From the NCBI RefSeq assembly GCF_004359215.1, contig NC_090618.1, forward strand, positions 146,828 through 209,483: a stretch of DNA of 62,656 nucleotides, written 5' to 3'. Below are positions 22,351 to 32,564 of this stretch, one piece after another (positions within the stretch are counted from its first letter, which is position 1; the number at the start of each line of letters is the position of its first letter). The position numbers were made by a program, and so were the translations under genes. The notes below the pieces were generated by a model. It was not told the origin of the DNA and did not search any database. It saw only the letters and a list, made by a program, of their open reading frames with translations. The stretch is from Bremia lactucae (lineage: Eukaryota > Oomycota > Peronosporomycetes > Peronosporales > Peronosporaceae).

Positions 22351-22590
22351 GCTTACAGCGGTTAGCACCCCAAGCGGGATGCTATGAGAGTGGTTGGTTA
22401 TGCCACAAGGGCTTTCCAATGCTCCGGCGAGATGTGCTCGAGTGTATGGGCACAAATAAATTAAATGCCAAATCTAAATGCATTTTTGGTGCAGACGAAA
22501 TTTCATTTTTAGGATGCTTCATTGGAAAGCGAGGCCTTAGAGTGGATCCCGCTAAGGTAAAAGCCATAGCAGATTGGCCGGCCTTTGCTT
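22351..22590 (+). pseudogene. RT remainder of D1, YxDD deleted
   Basis: Reads VMPQGLSNAPA and then jumps, with a frameshift, to VLECMGTNKLNAKSK and FLGCFIGK. About 50 residues including the catalytic YxDD are missing. D2 shows the same join (35990-36050). It is followed by a second deletion at about 22590 that removes RNase H. Confidence 0.82.
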
Positions 22591-23640
22591 TATCGCACGG
22601 ACGCTGCGGATACTCCGCGCGTCGTTGGTCCTCATGATGAGGATTTAAGGTACTTAATCCTCTATGAGGCACACGATACTGTCCTGGGTGGTCATCTCGG
22701 TAGAGAAAAGATCTAGGCTCTGTAAGCCTGATTTATTGGTGGCCCAAACTTTATAAATGGGTCAGCACTAATGTTCGCACATGCGAAACTTGCCAACGGG
22801 TTAAAATCTCGGCGCACGCTGCTGCGACACTGGCAAGTCTGCTCGTACCCATTGGGTGTTAGGAGTCCATTAGTATGTATTTTGTTTTGGTATACCGAAA
22901 GATTCAGCCGGTAACTCCAGCATAGTGGTCTTTGTTGACCGATTGGGCAAAATGGCTCACTTAGCGGCTGTGCTGGATACCATTGATGGTGAAGGTACAG
23001 CAAGGCTGTTCATCGATCACGCGTTTCGACAACACGGTTTGCCAGTGGCAATAGTCTCTGAACGGGACCCCCGCTTCACGGGTAAATTCTAAAAATCGAT
23101 TTTCCGAGCGCTTGGCACCAAATTTGAACATGACCACCGCGGACCATCCGCAGACAGTTGGTCAAACTGAACGTGTCAATCGCGTCATTGAAGTTGTTTT
23201 ACGAAGTCCATGTGCTCGGACACCAAAGCGCTGCTGACGTCAGCCATTCGGAAGGAAGTAAGATAGTTTCTTGCGACGCGATTTAGTGTCTTAAGACATG
23301 TACGTGACACGATGGTTGGCAACCAAGACAAAAAAACAACAACAAGCATATGCCAAAGGCAGAAGCTCTTTTAATCTTTGTGTGGTCGGTGACCGAGTTT
23401 TATTAAACGCTGAATGTCTACCTACTTGCTTGGTTTCCGCTGTCTTCAAGATCAAATTACGTCCGCGCTTTCTTTGAACATTTATGGTCGTGGCCATGAA
23501 GAACCTAACTTACACGCTAAAGCTTCCTAGCAAGCTGCGTATACACCCAGTTTTTTACGTCAGCTTGCTTTAGCCATATCGGAACCCTTCCAATGTGGAC
23601 TTGGAAGCGCTTGCGCCGAAAATGGCGGCCGTGCCGCAGA
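22591..23640 (+). pseudogene. integrase of D1
   Basis: N-terminal zinc region (TNVRTCETCQRVK, about 22770-22805), core with VDRLGKMAHLA-like sequence near 22940, SERDPRFTG-like near 23060 and QTVGQTERVNRVIE near 23155-23190, then C-terminal KNLTYTLKLPSKLRIHPVF near 23500. The D, D and E positions are roughly visible, but many frameshifts and stops are present. Confidence 0.82.
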
Positions 23641-23864
23641 CTGCTGACCAGGATGTCCACCTGACCTTTCAAACGGGGTTGCTGACGTTCCAGCATTAAA
23701 AGACGGTTTTAAACAGCCTCAAAAGAGCGCTTATCTCGAGTAAGACCCTCGCGAAGAAGTTGCACCTCGTGCTTCAAAGCATCAAATGCCTCCGTCGGAT
23801 GTTCGGCCCCCTCCCGCGCTGCTCATGCGCGAGCAAACCTCCAGTTTCACGTGGAAAAACTTTA

Positions 23865-23975
23865 AAGCGACGTCGTCGTAAGAGCCAATACCAGTATCTG
23901 GTGAAGTTGATGGGGTACCCCTCTTCTGAAAAAATTGGGAGTTTGAGGTACCTCTTTGGCAAGATTGCCCGTAAC
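23865..23975 (+). pseudogene. chromodomain of D1
   Basis: RRRRKSQYQYLVKLMGYPSS, followed after a small change by EVPLWQD in another frame. The Trp of the usual VKWxGYP is Leu here, while D2 keeps VKWLGYPSPENSWE. It supports chromovirus status of family D. Confidence 0.75.
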
Positions 23976-24251
23976 CGTTGACGTTTTTGAGCGCCAAGCT
24001 CAGGGTCAACTCGCGTCAAACAACGCTTCCCACCACTAGAAGTGGGATATGATGGACATATAGCCACAGTGCGGCTTCATCCATGGTTACACGGTCAACC
24101 AAAGCACTTCAACATCAGCTACGCATCTCTTCGTTTGTGGCATGAATGCCGAACGTAACTGGCCTTTGGCTTTTAGCTTGACGAAATCGAAGCGAAGCTT
24201 CCGTTACAAAAAGGATAAGCCAAATCCGCAGACTCTCTAATTTCCTAAATA

Positions 24252-24815
24252 TTACGAAGGCGCAGGCCCGATGTACCCAGTTCTCAAATGAAACTTCGTT
24301 TTCACTTCTTGTTCGTTTATAAGCAAAACATTCGCAATTTTCCTCATTGAGGTCACCGAATCCTCACGGGCTTGATCACGTAAACGCGTCAAATACTGAC
24401 TTAGCTTTGTTACCTTTGGCGTAAGGTATCGCTCATGAAGAGCGCCACAAGCAGCGATCTCCTCCGGCATCCTCGTGGAGGGACCAGAGATCCAGGTGCC
24501 CAAGCTGTGACCCGATCTCTTTGAGATGTTCTCCCGCACTAAGCGGGGTGAATCTGTATTCACCATGGGCTTTAGCTTTCGCTATCTCGGTAGCTCGACG
24601 ATGAGCTTGTTCCTCTATAGGATTGGCCGCTCTTCGTCTTCATCGAGCGGATTCGTAATAGTGTTGGACTCAGGGTCATGTGTCCTGCTCAATGCAGTTA
24701 AGACATCGGCGGTTAAACATTTTGGAAACGCATTCCGGGCCCGCCGACGTTCATCCGGAAGAGAAGGCGTGAAAGAGCGACGCTCTTTTCCCTCATCCAC
24801 TGATGGAAGTGACAT
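24252..24815 (-). pseudogene. antisense ORF of D1
   Basis: Starts ATG at 24815 (MSLPSVDEGKERRSF), 66 codons, then a frameshift and a second frame (24566-24252, 104 codons) containing LGTWISGPSTRMPEEIAACG, LHERYLTPKVTKLSQYLTRL and RDQAREDSV. It is hydrophilic and Arg/Glu-rich with no known domain. D3 (51107-51608) keeps the same protein blocks although its DNA is strongly diverged, which supports this strand. It lies between chromodomain and 3' LTR. Confidence 0.58.
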
Positions 24816-24994
24816 TCAAAGACCTCCATTCCCTTATCGTCGAGGAAGGTGCTAAGAGTCTATAACTCACGCCTGATTGTCATGGGACAAAGGAATGCAA
24901 AACACAACCAAACGGTTAGCTGTTTATGTTCCAACATTAAAGACGAAATGAAGCGAATGTTGTCACTCGGTGTCAACAGTCTGATGGGGGATGG

Positions 24995-25486
24995 TGTAAT
25001 GGGGCACAAATTAGTTGAAGAACCGTTGTTGTGGTACATTTACTTTATGGGTAAAATGCCCTTTTATCCTATTCTAAAATAGTTAATTACAAAAGTCCCA
25101 TTTATTATGGGTAGTCGCCGCCAGATATAAATCTGGCGGCCGAAATCTATTTAAATTAGCTAGGGTAAGGTTTTATATTAAACATTTAAATAAAGTGCAG
25201 TTCCCTTTATGATCTAAAAGCCTGAAGTGTCTTCCTAAGGCTTGCGCATTGATCTGAAAGAGATCGACGCCTTTCTGAGGTATCTACTCTCAGGCACTAG
25301 TTGCCACTTGGTTCTACGAACCCCTAAATCCCTTGAACTAAGATTCCTTAAACTTTAATAGCTTGTATGACTCCCTGAATTGTTTATGACTCCTTGATTG
25401 TTAAACCCATTAGTTCAATCGAACGAAGTGACTCTCTGAGTCTGAAAGTTTTTCTCTGACTTTAGGAGCAAGGTAGCTCCGTTACA
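24995..25486 (+). repeat. 3' LTR of D1
   Basis: 492 bp, TGTAATGGGG to CTCCGTTACA, after the purine tract TGATGGGGGATGG. GCCGCCAGAT-ATAA-ATCTGGCGGC at 25117-25140 is a perfect stem with a TATA-like loop. It is about 97% like the D2 3' LTR (31911-32385) but only about 85% like its own 5' LTR. Confidence 0.92.
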
Positions 25487-25491
25487 AAACG

Positions 25492-26045
25492 TGTAACGGG
25501 CTAAAGTTGCCCTAATGTTACATAATCTTGTTAAGCACAGTTGGTGTACTTAAGGGGATGGTCAATTACTTAAATAAAATAATTAGACCCACCAGTCGGG
25601 TGTGACTCATATTTGTGACCAACCCTTGTGTATGTGATAAACATAGGTGCATTTACATTAGGAGGGATGACGCATAGCGTCAAACCGTTACTCGAGGTAT
25701 CTGGAAAGATACGCTTGAAACACATGTTAGTGTTATCGACAGAGGTGACATTTTCAATTAATATAAATAGGTATTTATATTGAATCTGATTAAATATAAA
25801 TCAATCTGAAAACTACTTTCTACTTAGTAAGTGCGCAGGAGGAGCCGGATTACCGCTCCCGTGACGAAACTTTACTAGAGTACTTAGTGCGTTGGGTGAG
25901 GCCGCTAACGCGCCCACCACAACTACCTCACTGCACGCAAGAGAAGCAGGTATAAACGCTTCCTCGCTATGCTAGGGTGTGTGTCTAAGTATAGCGTGGC
26001 CGCATTACGACGTGCCTGCCTACACTTGGTAGCACTTGAAATCCT
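25492..26045 (+). repeat. 5' LTR and primer binding site of C1
   Basis: LTR 25492-26024 (533 bp): TGTAACGGGCTAAAG to GCCTGCCTACA. The head forms an imperfect palindrome (TGTAACGGGC ... GCCCTAATGTTACA). The primer site TGGTAGCACTTGAAATCC begins at 26027, two bases after the LTR. Confidence 0.88.
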
Positions 26046-26059
26046 TTCCGCGACCCGCA

Positions 26060-26590
26060 TCTCTGCGTGTACGTGAGGATGATCCTCAATATTGATTGCG
26101 CTCATTTCCCCCACCTCTCTGAACATCATCGGGAGGTGGCAGGGCTTTTAACGCAGGGACTTGGTGAACAAGCCCTGGCCAGGCTCCTGGGAAGTCCTCC
26201 TGAGCAACATGTTGCTCAGTTGGAACAGTTTGAGGCATTCGTGCTCGGACAGAGGAGGGCCGCGTCCGAGGCACAAGGCCATGCTGCGGCGTAGTCCGTC
26301 ACTCCGACTCAGGATGAGCTGAGGCATCAACAGGCTCGGAGCGAGGCTCTCAACAGGACTGTTGAGATGCTCTCTGTCCGCCGCATCAGCCGAGGCCCAG
26401 TCGGGTGTACCCGCCCAAGTTCGATGGAACTGCAGCGCACTCGATTGTACACTGGCTGTTAGCCGTGTGGCAATGCGTTGTCGCGCAGCTCATCGAGGAC
26501 GACAGCCGGGTGGTGTCGTACGCCATGTCGCACCTGCGCGGTAAGGCCTCAGAGTGGTCTTACTCAGCGCTTGGTTTTAAGAAATAGACC
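26060..26590 (+). pseudogene. gag of C1
   Basis: Frame 26067-26294 (LGEQALARLLGSPPEQHVAQ) then frames 26405-26587 giving PKFDGTAAHSIVHWLLAV and SYAMSHLRGKASEWSYSAL, the gag capsid signature also present in C2. A stop at 26585 and a deletion that joins gag directly to the protease remove the zinc-knuckle part. Confidence 0.8.
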
Positions 26591-27420
26591 CGAGACGTTT
26601 GAGTCGCTTTGCCAAGATGGAAAGCGAGAAGAGGCGAACGTTTGTTTAGCGATGGGCGCACTCTTTAAGTCTGAGGGATTTCAAGTAGAACTCGCCTTCA
26701 GTTTAGTGACTTCTCTTGTAAAGAAAAGTTCACAGTGCTAGGAATGGAGAGTCCGTATGACCTCATCCTAGGCATGCCATGGTTGGCAAAACGCCAACCA
26801 TGGATAGACTGGCGCACACGCAAAATTGCAAATTCTACGCAGGAAACCGGAAAGGATGTGCTACTGCGAGACGCTTATGCAACTGGTGTCGTGTCGAACA
26901 CATTTGAGGGCGAGTTGACGAAATTTCAAACGTCACCAATTCCTATCCAGCTCGTGGAGACTGGGGAGTAAGACGGACGATGACAAGTAGTCATGCGTCC
27001 TAATGTCCTGCACAGAGCCAAAAGGCTGTGGGAGAAGAGGCGAGCTGACAGGAAGTCAAGCGTCGCCTTAACCGGCACAGTGCCTAGAGCCTGGTGCGGT
27101 TAGAAGGGGTGCGTTAGCCAGGAGAGCAACGGCACCGGCTTCCCAGTCAAAGGTCGTGGTATTTCGAAGAACGAGTACCCGACAGATTAGGACGATCAAA
27201 GGCACGTCTACACGAGTGACCTTTGGATCAGTCCCTAATAATGAGGGCGGACCTTCGAACGCCGTCAAAGACGAAATTGCCAAGCATTCTCAGTTGAAGC
27301 ACTCCAGCAAGTCTTCAAATCTGCCGAGGAGATAGTAAATCTCCCGGAGATATCGTGGGATCTGTTCCTTGCCGAATTAAAGGAAGGAAAGATCCACGAA
27401 ATAGTCGCACCAGTTCCAGA
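26591..27420 (+). pseudogene. protease C-terminal part and linker of C1
   Basis: The active-site half is deleted; the remaining part reads TVLGMESPYDLILGMPWL (about 26730-26790). A linker follows (to about 27420) with no recognisable domain and stops near 26971. Confidence 0.75.
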
Positions 27421-28453
27421 AGAGAACTTGGTGGACTGTTGCTCGTCGTCCACAATGGACGAGAGCGTCCTAGAAACGGACAAAAAGAAGCGGTACGCTG
27501 CTCAAGGCTGGGATGCCTTGAGAGACAGTCCGTTCTTTGAGGTTCTGTGGAAACATTGCGATGTGTTCCCAGAAGAAGTGCCGAGCCGCCTACCAGCAGA
27601 TAGGGGCGGGCACGAGATAGACCTCGAACCTGGCACCAAGTATTGTGTGACCAGGCAATGGCCGTTGCCGAAAGAACAAGTCGATTATATCGATGAGTTC
27701 TTCGACAAGTGAGCCAAGGCAGGACATGTGCGTGAGAGCAAATCGCCTCACTACAGCCCGACTTTTTGTGTTCGTAAAGCCACAGGTGGCGCGTGATTCA
27801 TGCTTACAATAAGCTGAACGCGGCGACCATGCCGGTGCAAACGCCAATCCTGCGGAAAGATGTTTTGTTGAACTCCATGGAAAAGTCAACTATATTTTCC
27901 GCGTTGGATTTGAAGGATGGCTACTATCAGGTACTCATGAGAGAGTCCGATGTTGCAAAACAGCTGTAAGCACACCAAGCGGTATGCTTTGGGTGTTGCT
28001 TGTGATGCCCCAAGGTTTGAAAAACGCACCAGCAACATATAACCGAGTGATGGCTCACGTGAGGCGTCAGCACTGTGCCTATGCGCCCCATTGCTTTGAC
28101 TATGTATTCGTGCATAGTAGCGCCGAGGACGGGCTGAGCGGAATTGAGTCGCACAAGCGTCATTAGACGCTGTTCTGCAGACTTTGAAGGACGCCTAATT
28201 GTACGTCAACTTGCAAAAGTGCGTCATAGGGGTCCCTGAGATACCGGTGCTGGGTTGCACCGTAGGTACACATGGTGTACGAGCAGACCTCGACAAGGTA
28301 AAATTAGTAAAGAGATGACCAATCCCACGGCATGTGAAGGATTTACGCCAATTTCTGGGGCTCGCTAATTACTTACATAAATATAGCAAGAATAATGCTG
28401 AGCAAACTAAACTATTATCTGACCTCCTTAAAAAGGACGCAGAATGGGTTTGG
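27421..28453 (+). pseudogene. reverse transcriptase of C1
   Basis: 94-codon frame 27428-27712 with HEIDLEPGTKYCVTRQWPLP, then in other frames SPHYSPTFCVRKATGG, a MPQGLKNAPATYNRVM piece (27984-28166) and HVKDLRQFLGLANYLHKYS (28330-28385). The YFDD of C2 is Y/C-changed here (HCFDYVFVHS). It breaks off at the hAT insert near 28454. Confidence 0.85.
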
Positions 28454-28454
28454 T

Positions 28455-29079
28455 GTAGATTATCCATTTTCTCAACTCATATGCTGTTCTAATAATCATG
28501 GAGTTAATGTTGCCACCCTTGTCACGATAGCAGTATTAGTTATCTGAATGATACGACCGGGCTGAAATGGCTTACATTTGACAATGTAATAGCACGTATA
28601 ATTGCACTTTCTTACACATTGCGTGTAGGATTGTTAGATTGAAAGAGCACGTACTTGCTGCAAGTGATAGGCGAGTTAAAGAATTTGCTGATCCAATTTA
28701 TTTCTTCAACCTTTTTCCTCAATCCCACTTTCAAAAAGGTGGCCATTCCCAGAAAAAGAAACGAGGACAGCCTAATTAGAGCTTGTTTGGAACTGGCCAA
28801 GAAGATGAAATTCACTAAACGTGAAACAGGCCTTCTATTTAATGAATTGATACATTACAAAAATGGGACACTCCTTTTGATGAAACCAAATTTTTCAGAG
28901 AAGCGAAATCTGTCCGTCAGCCTTGGCAAAAATTTACCGGAAATTCCCCAATACTGCGTCGTTTTGCCCTAAAAGTTTGTGCTATCGTGCCCCATGCAGC
29001 TGCTTGTCAGAGGGTATTCACAGGTTTGGGGCTTGTCGAGACGAAGCCCAGAAATCGCCTTAAAGTTAGCCGCCTTAAT
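28455..29079 (+). mobile_element. hAT transposase C-terminal fragment nested in C1
   Basis: Between RT and RNase H of C1, absent from C2. It encodes FFLNPTFKKVAIPRK, a helical stretch, then in a second frame LRRFALKVCAIVPHAAACQR and VFTGLGLVETKPRNRLKV, the hAT C-terminal dimerisation signature. About 190 residues of a protein usually 600 or more long. No terminal repeats or clear 8-bp duplication are visible, so it is a truncated copy or a captured piece. Confidence 0.72.
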
Positions 29080-29548
29080 ATTAAAAGAACAAGATGATGC
29101 GCTCACATCAGCGAAGCAATCTCTTGTAGACGCATCGGTCTTGGCATTGCCAAACGCGGATAAGCCCTTTACCGTCATCTGCGATGCAAGTAATTTTGCA
29201 ATCGGTAGCGCGCTCATGCGCAGGATGACTACGGCGTTGACCGCGGTATCTCTTATCAGTCCCGGCTTTTAAAAGCCGCGGAACTGAACTACCCCATGTA
29301 TGACAAAGAGCTAATTTCAATAGAATATGCTCTTGTCAAGTTTCGTGTGCATCTACTGGGCACCGAACCATTTGCGGTTTTTACGGATCACGCATCACTG
29401 CGGACCGCAATCACTCGCCTAGAATGGCAAGATGGCTTACATTCTTCTCTGAATTTGATTTCAAAGCTGAATACAAGTCGGGTAAACCGAATGTCTTAGC
29501 TGACATTTATCGCGCAGACTACAGTTCGAGGTAAGACACCAGGAAAGT
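29080..29548 (+). pseudogene. RNase H of C1
   Basis: SAKQSLVDASVLALPNADKP, VICDASNFAIGSALM (catalytic Asp), then MYDKELISIEYALVKF (Glu) and FTDHASLRTAI (Asp) in a second frame. Frameshifts occur near 29225 and 29500. Confidence 0.85.
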
Positions 29549-30130
29549 GTGTCTAGTGCTAAAGCACAATGTCATCCATCAACATTGGCAGCCATGAAGG
29601 CATACCGCGTGACGAGCTTATTAGCCTATGAAATAAAAGAGAGGTACAGTCAGGACGACCATTGTCGCTTGCTGTTGGTTCACTTTGGTGAACGAAAGGG
29701 AACCCTTCCATCGCACCTGAAAGCTAAGCTTAATCACTTTAGCTACAGTGATGGCCTGTTATGGCATAAGCTGTCACTTTGTGACCCCTTAAGAATTTAT
29801 GTGCCTCATGACACAGATCTCAAGCTGATGATGCTTTACGAGCTCCACGATGCGCCATCTAATTAGCATCTGGGCCGTGCAAAGACATTCTTACGAGTGC
29901 CAGAGGAATTTTGATGGCCACACCTATATCTACGGGTTGCCAACTACATTCGCTCTTGCGAACTGTGTCAGCGCATTAAGCCTGAACCGTTCAGCAGTGC
30001 GACACTGAAGCCGTTGTTAATTTCATTGATTGTTGGAAATTGGTTAGTCTGGACTTTATGTTTGGCATGTCGCCTAACCAGATGGGTCGTGGCTTGCTTG
30101 CCCACCGGTCCGTGAGGCAAAGGTGTCAGA
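29549..30130 (+). pseudogene. truncated integrase of C1
   Basis: Zinc-binding region and start of the core: KLSLCDPLRIYVPHDTDLK, a decayed CELCQRIKPEP piece near 29965, LVSLDFMFGMSPDQMGRGLL-like near 30045-30095, then straight into HRSVRQR. The rest of the core, with the D-D-E residues, is absent. C2 has the same join, so it predates both insertions. Confidence 0.82.
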
Positions 30131-30901
30131 TCCTCATCCAATAAAAAGGCTACTTGAAGAGTTTTGACCGCCCAAGCGATTTTCCCTGAGCCCTCCATGA
30201 TTCAAAGACCCAACAATATTTATGATCGTATATAAGAGCGCGCGCTTAGAGCGACGCTCTTCGCCCGTTTAAACGTGGCCATTTAGATGGAAAGGGCATC
30301 GGTGATATGTCACCCGTCACTTGCCACGTTGAAAAGACTGGCTTGTGACACCGACTGAGCACGCTCACGTGTCGTCGGCGGAGTTTAGGCTCCGAATCTT
30401 CTATGTCAGAACCATATGAATAATAATCTGAGCATAAGGCGTTGTGGTTGTACCCAACGGAGAAGCGGCTGCGCCTTTATGGGCAGCGCTCTCATAAATG
30501 GTCGCTGCGCTATAAAGCGCAAACGACGAGACAGCATTCGTAAATGTTGCTGTCTCCATATTGTGAGCAATCAGAGAAGTTTGGATGGGCAATAATGTGC
30601 CATCATCCTTCCTCGTGAGCTCGTTCTCCGCATCACTACTATGAGGTGACGGCAACGGTGTCGACTTATTGAAGTCGACAATGAGCGACGGATCAACATC
30701 CTCACTGTTAAAGTGGGATGGATCCTTAAGCCCCGTTGACGCGACAGCAGCAGTAGCTGCCGGCGTTTTGACTAAGGCATTAGAGGCTGCCGGCGTGTTA
30801 ACGCGGCGCGTGCGCTTAGTGCGAGGTTGAGCGGGCGTCGTCGCAGACGACCCACCAAAGTGCCTTTTCGGTGGCGTCTTTGGCGCCGCGTACGTGAACA
30901 C
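30130..30901 (-). pseudogene. antisense ORF of C1
   Basis: 166-codon frame (30901-30401) starting MFTYAAPKTPPKRHFGG, with TKRTRRVNTPAAS, DPSHFNSEDVDPSLIVDF, IAHNMETATFTNAVSS and YESAAHKGAAAS. A 1-bp loss near 30415 ends the frame; homology to C2 continues to about 30130. The basic N-terminus and Ser/Thr/Pro-rich middle carry no known domain. About 94% identical in protein to C2. Confidence 0.6.
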
Positions 30902-30995
30902 AGGTCGCTAGAGTGATTGAGTGAACTATCGGCGCGTAAAGCTGCTCGCAGTTCCTCGTTCCTCTTTGACGAATTTAAAATGTAAACTCGTTCTT

Positions 30996-31009
30996 TAAGG
31001 GGGGGGTGG
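30996..31009 (+). promoter_or_regulatory. polypurine tract of C1
   Basis: AAGGGGGGGGTGG directly precedes the 3' LTR, the position of plus-strand priming. C2 carries the complementary run at 44283-44296. Confidence 0.75.
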
Positions 31010-31543
31010 TATAACGGGCTAAAGTTGCCCTTATGTTAGACAATCCCGTTAAGTATACTTGGTGTACTTAAGGGTTGGTCAATTACTTAAAAAAATAAAG
31101 CAATTAGACCCACCACTTGAATGTGGTTCACATTTGTGACCAACCCTTGTGTATGTGATGCACATAGGTGCATTTACATTAGGAGGGATGACGCCTAGCG
31201 TCATCTGTTACGCGAGGTATCTAGAAAGATACGTTCGCAATATATATTAGCGTTATCTACAGAGATGACATTTTTGATTGCTAAAAATAGGTATTTATAA
31301 TTAATACGATAAAATATAAATCATTCTGAAACCTACATCCTGCTTAGTGAGTACCCACGAGGAGCCGGATTACCGCTTCCGTGAAGACACTTACTAGAGT
31401 ACTTAGTGCGTTGGGTGAGATCGCTAAGGCGCCCACCACAACTACCTCACTGCACGCAAGAGAAGACTGTCTAACCGCTTCCTCGCTGTGATAGGGTGTG
31501 TGTCTTAGTAGAGCGTGGCCGCATTTAGACGTGCCCGCCTACA
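31010..31543 (+). repeat. 3' LTR of C1
   Basis: 534 bp, TATAACGGGCTAAAG (TG mutated to TA) to GCCCGCCTACA. By eye about 96% like the C2 3' LTR and about 85% like the 5' LTR of C1 itself. Confidence 0.9.
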
Positions 31544-31910
31544 ACGCAACCAGCATCAACTGTGAAAGAAAGTTTTTTTATTACTCCACTGAACCAGTGT
31601 CGGACAGGCGGATGACATCACATTGGACAGGCCGAGTTACACGACAATATGGATGCGAAAGCGTAAAGACTAATCTTTAAAAAAAACATCGAATAAATGT
31701 TTCCTAGGAAAACTACGATGCAAATAGAAACCATATTTTAATTCTTTGTGTTGACTGGCCTGCGCAGTAGAAGGCAAATTGTGAAGTGAATTTATTTAGG
31801 TCTTTTGATCGCTAATTAATGCTAAATTTAAGCCTATCCTGCTAGATATTTTTTGTGACGTCGACGAACCACGTCAATCTATGACGTCATGGACATACCT
31901 ATATTGCCGT
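31544..31910. other. unique spacer between C1 and D2
   Basis: About 365 bp of AT-leaning sequence with no gene or repeat that I recognise. Its last five bases (GCCGT, 31906-31910) are the left target duplication of D2, so this is old host DNA downstream of the aminotransferase-like gene. Confidence 0.6.
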
Positions 31911-32385
31911 TGTCGCGGAGCTACCTCGCTCCTAAAGTCAGAGAAAAACTTTCAGACTCAGAGAGTCACTTCGTTCGATTGAACTAATGGATTTAACAAC
32001 TCAGGGAGTCATACAAGCTATTAAAGTTTAAGGAATCTTAGTTCAAGGGATTTAGGGGTTCGTAGAACCAAGTGGCAACTAGTGCTTGAGAGTATATACC
32101 TCAGAAAGGCGTCGATCTCTTTCAGATCAATGCGCAAGCCTTAGGAAGACACTTCAGGCTTTTAGATCATAAAGGGAATTGCACTTTATTTAACTATTTA
32201 ATATAAAAACGTTACCCTAGCTAATTTAAATAGATTTCGTCCGCCAGATTTATATCTGGCGGCGACTACCCATAATAAATGGGACTTTTGTAATTAACTA
32301 TTTTAGAATAGGATAAAAGAGCATTTTACCCATAAGTAAATGTACCACAACAACGGTTCTCCAACTAAATGTGCGCCCCATTACA
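31911..32385 (-). repeat. 3' LTR of D2
   Basis: 475 bp; minus strand TGTAATGGGGC to AGCTCCGCGACA. The 10-bp stem with TATA loop is present at about 32248-32270 with one change. The polypurine tract complement CCTTCCCCCATCAG follows at 32386. Confidence 0.9.
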
Positions 32386-32564
32386 CCTTCCCCCATCAGA
32401 CTGTTGACACCGAGTGACAACATTCGCTTCATTTCGTCTTTAATGTTGGAACATAAACAGCTAACCGTTTGGTTGTGTTTTGCATTCCTTTGTCCCATGA
32501 CAATCAGGCGTGAGTTATAGACTCTTAGCACCTTCCTCGACGATAAGGGAATGGAGGTCTTTGA

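Larger units (their letters stand above)
19238..25486 (+). mobile_element. D1: family-D Gypsy chromovirus with an inverted 5' half
   Basis: Begins with a 5' LTR cut at 19672. The next 2678 bp (19673-22350) run in reverse: RT start, linker, protease, gag, primer site and the missing LTR end. From 22351 the plus orientation resumes: RT remainder, integrase, chromodomain, antisense ORF, 3' LTR. The 5-bp flanks are AAAGG (19233-19237) and AAACG (25487-25491), compatible with a mutated target duplication. RT lacks the catalytic motif. Confidence 0.88.
25492..31543 (+). mobile_element. C1: family-C Gypsy element, integrase truncated, hAT insert
   Basis: Two LTRs (25492-26024 and 31010-31543), primer site, gag, protease, RT, an hAT transposase fragment, RNase H, a truncated integrase and an antisense ORF. 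No chromodomain. Flanks are AAACG (left, the same 5 bp that follow D1) and ACGCA (right), so no clean target duplication. The two LTRs differ by about 15%. Confidence 0.88.

Noticed and set aside
24526..24855. 109-codon sense-strand ORF at the 3' end of D1, with the same ORF in D2 (32525-32854), as a possible env-like or accessory protein
   Set aside because: It lies on the strand opposite the aORF; its near identity in D1 and D2 reflects near-identical DNA, and diverged D3 keeps the antisense, not this, protein sequence. No signal peptide plus membrane anchor as in Env.
30130..30400. Separate small gene upstream of the C1 aORF frame
   Set aside because: Alignment with C2 shows it is the continuation of the same aORF after a 1-bp frameshift near 30415.
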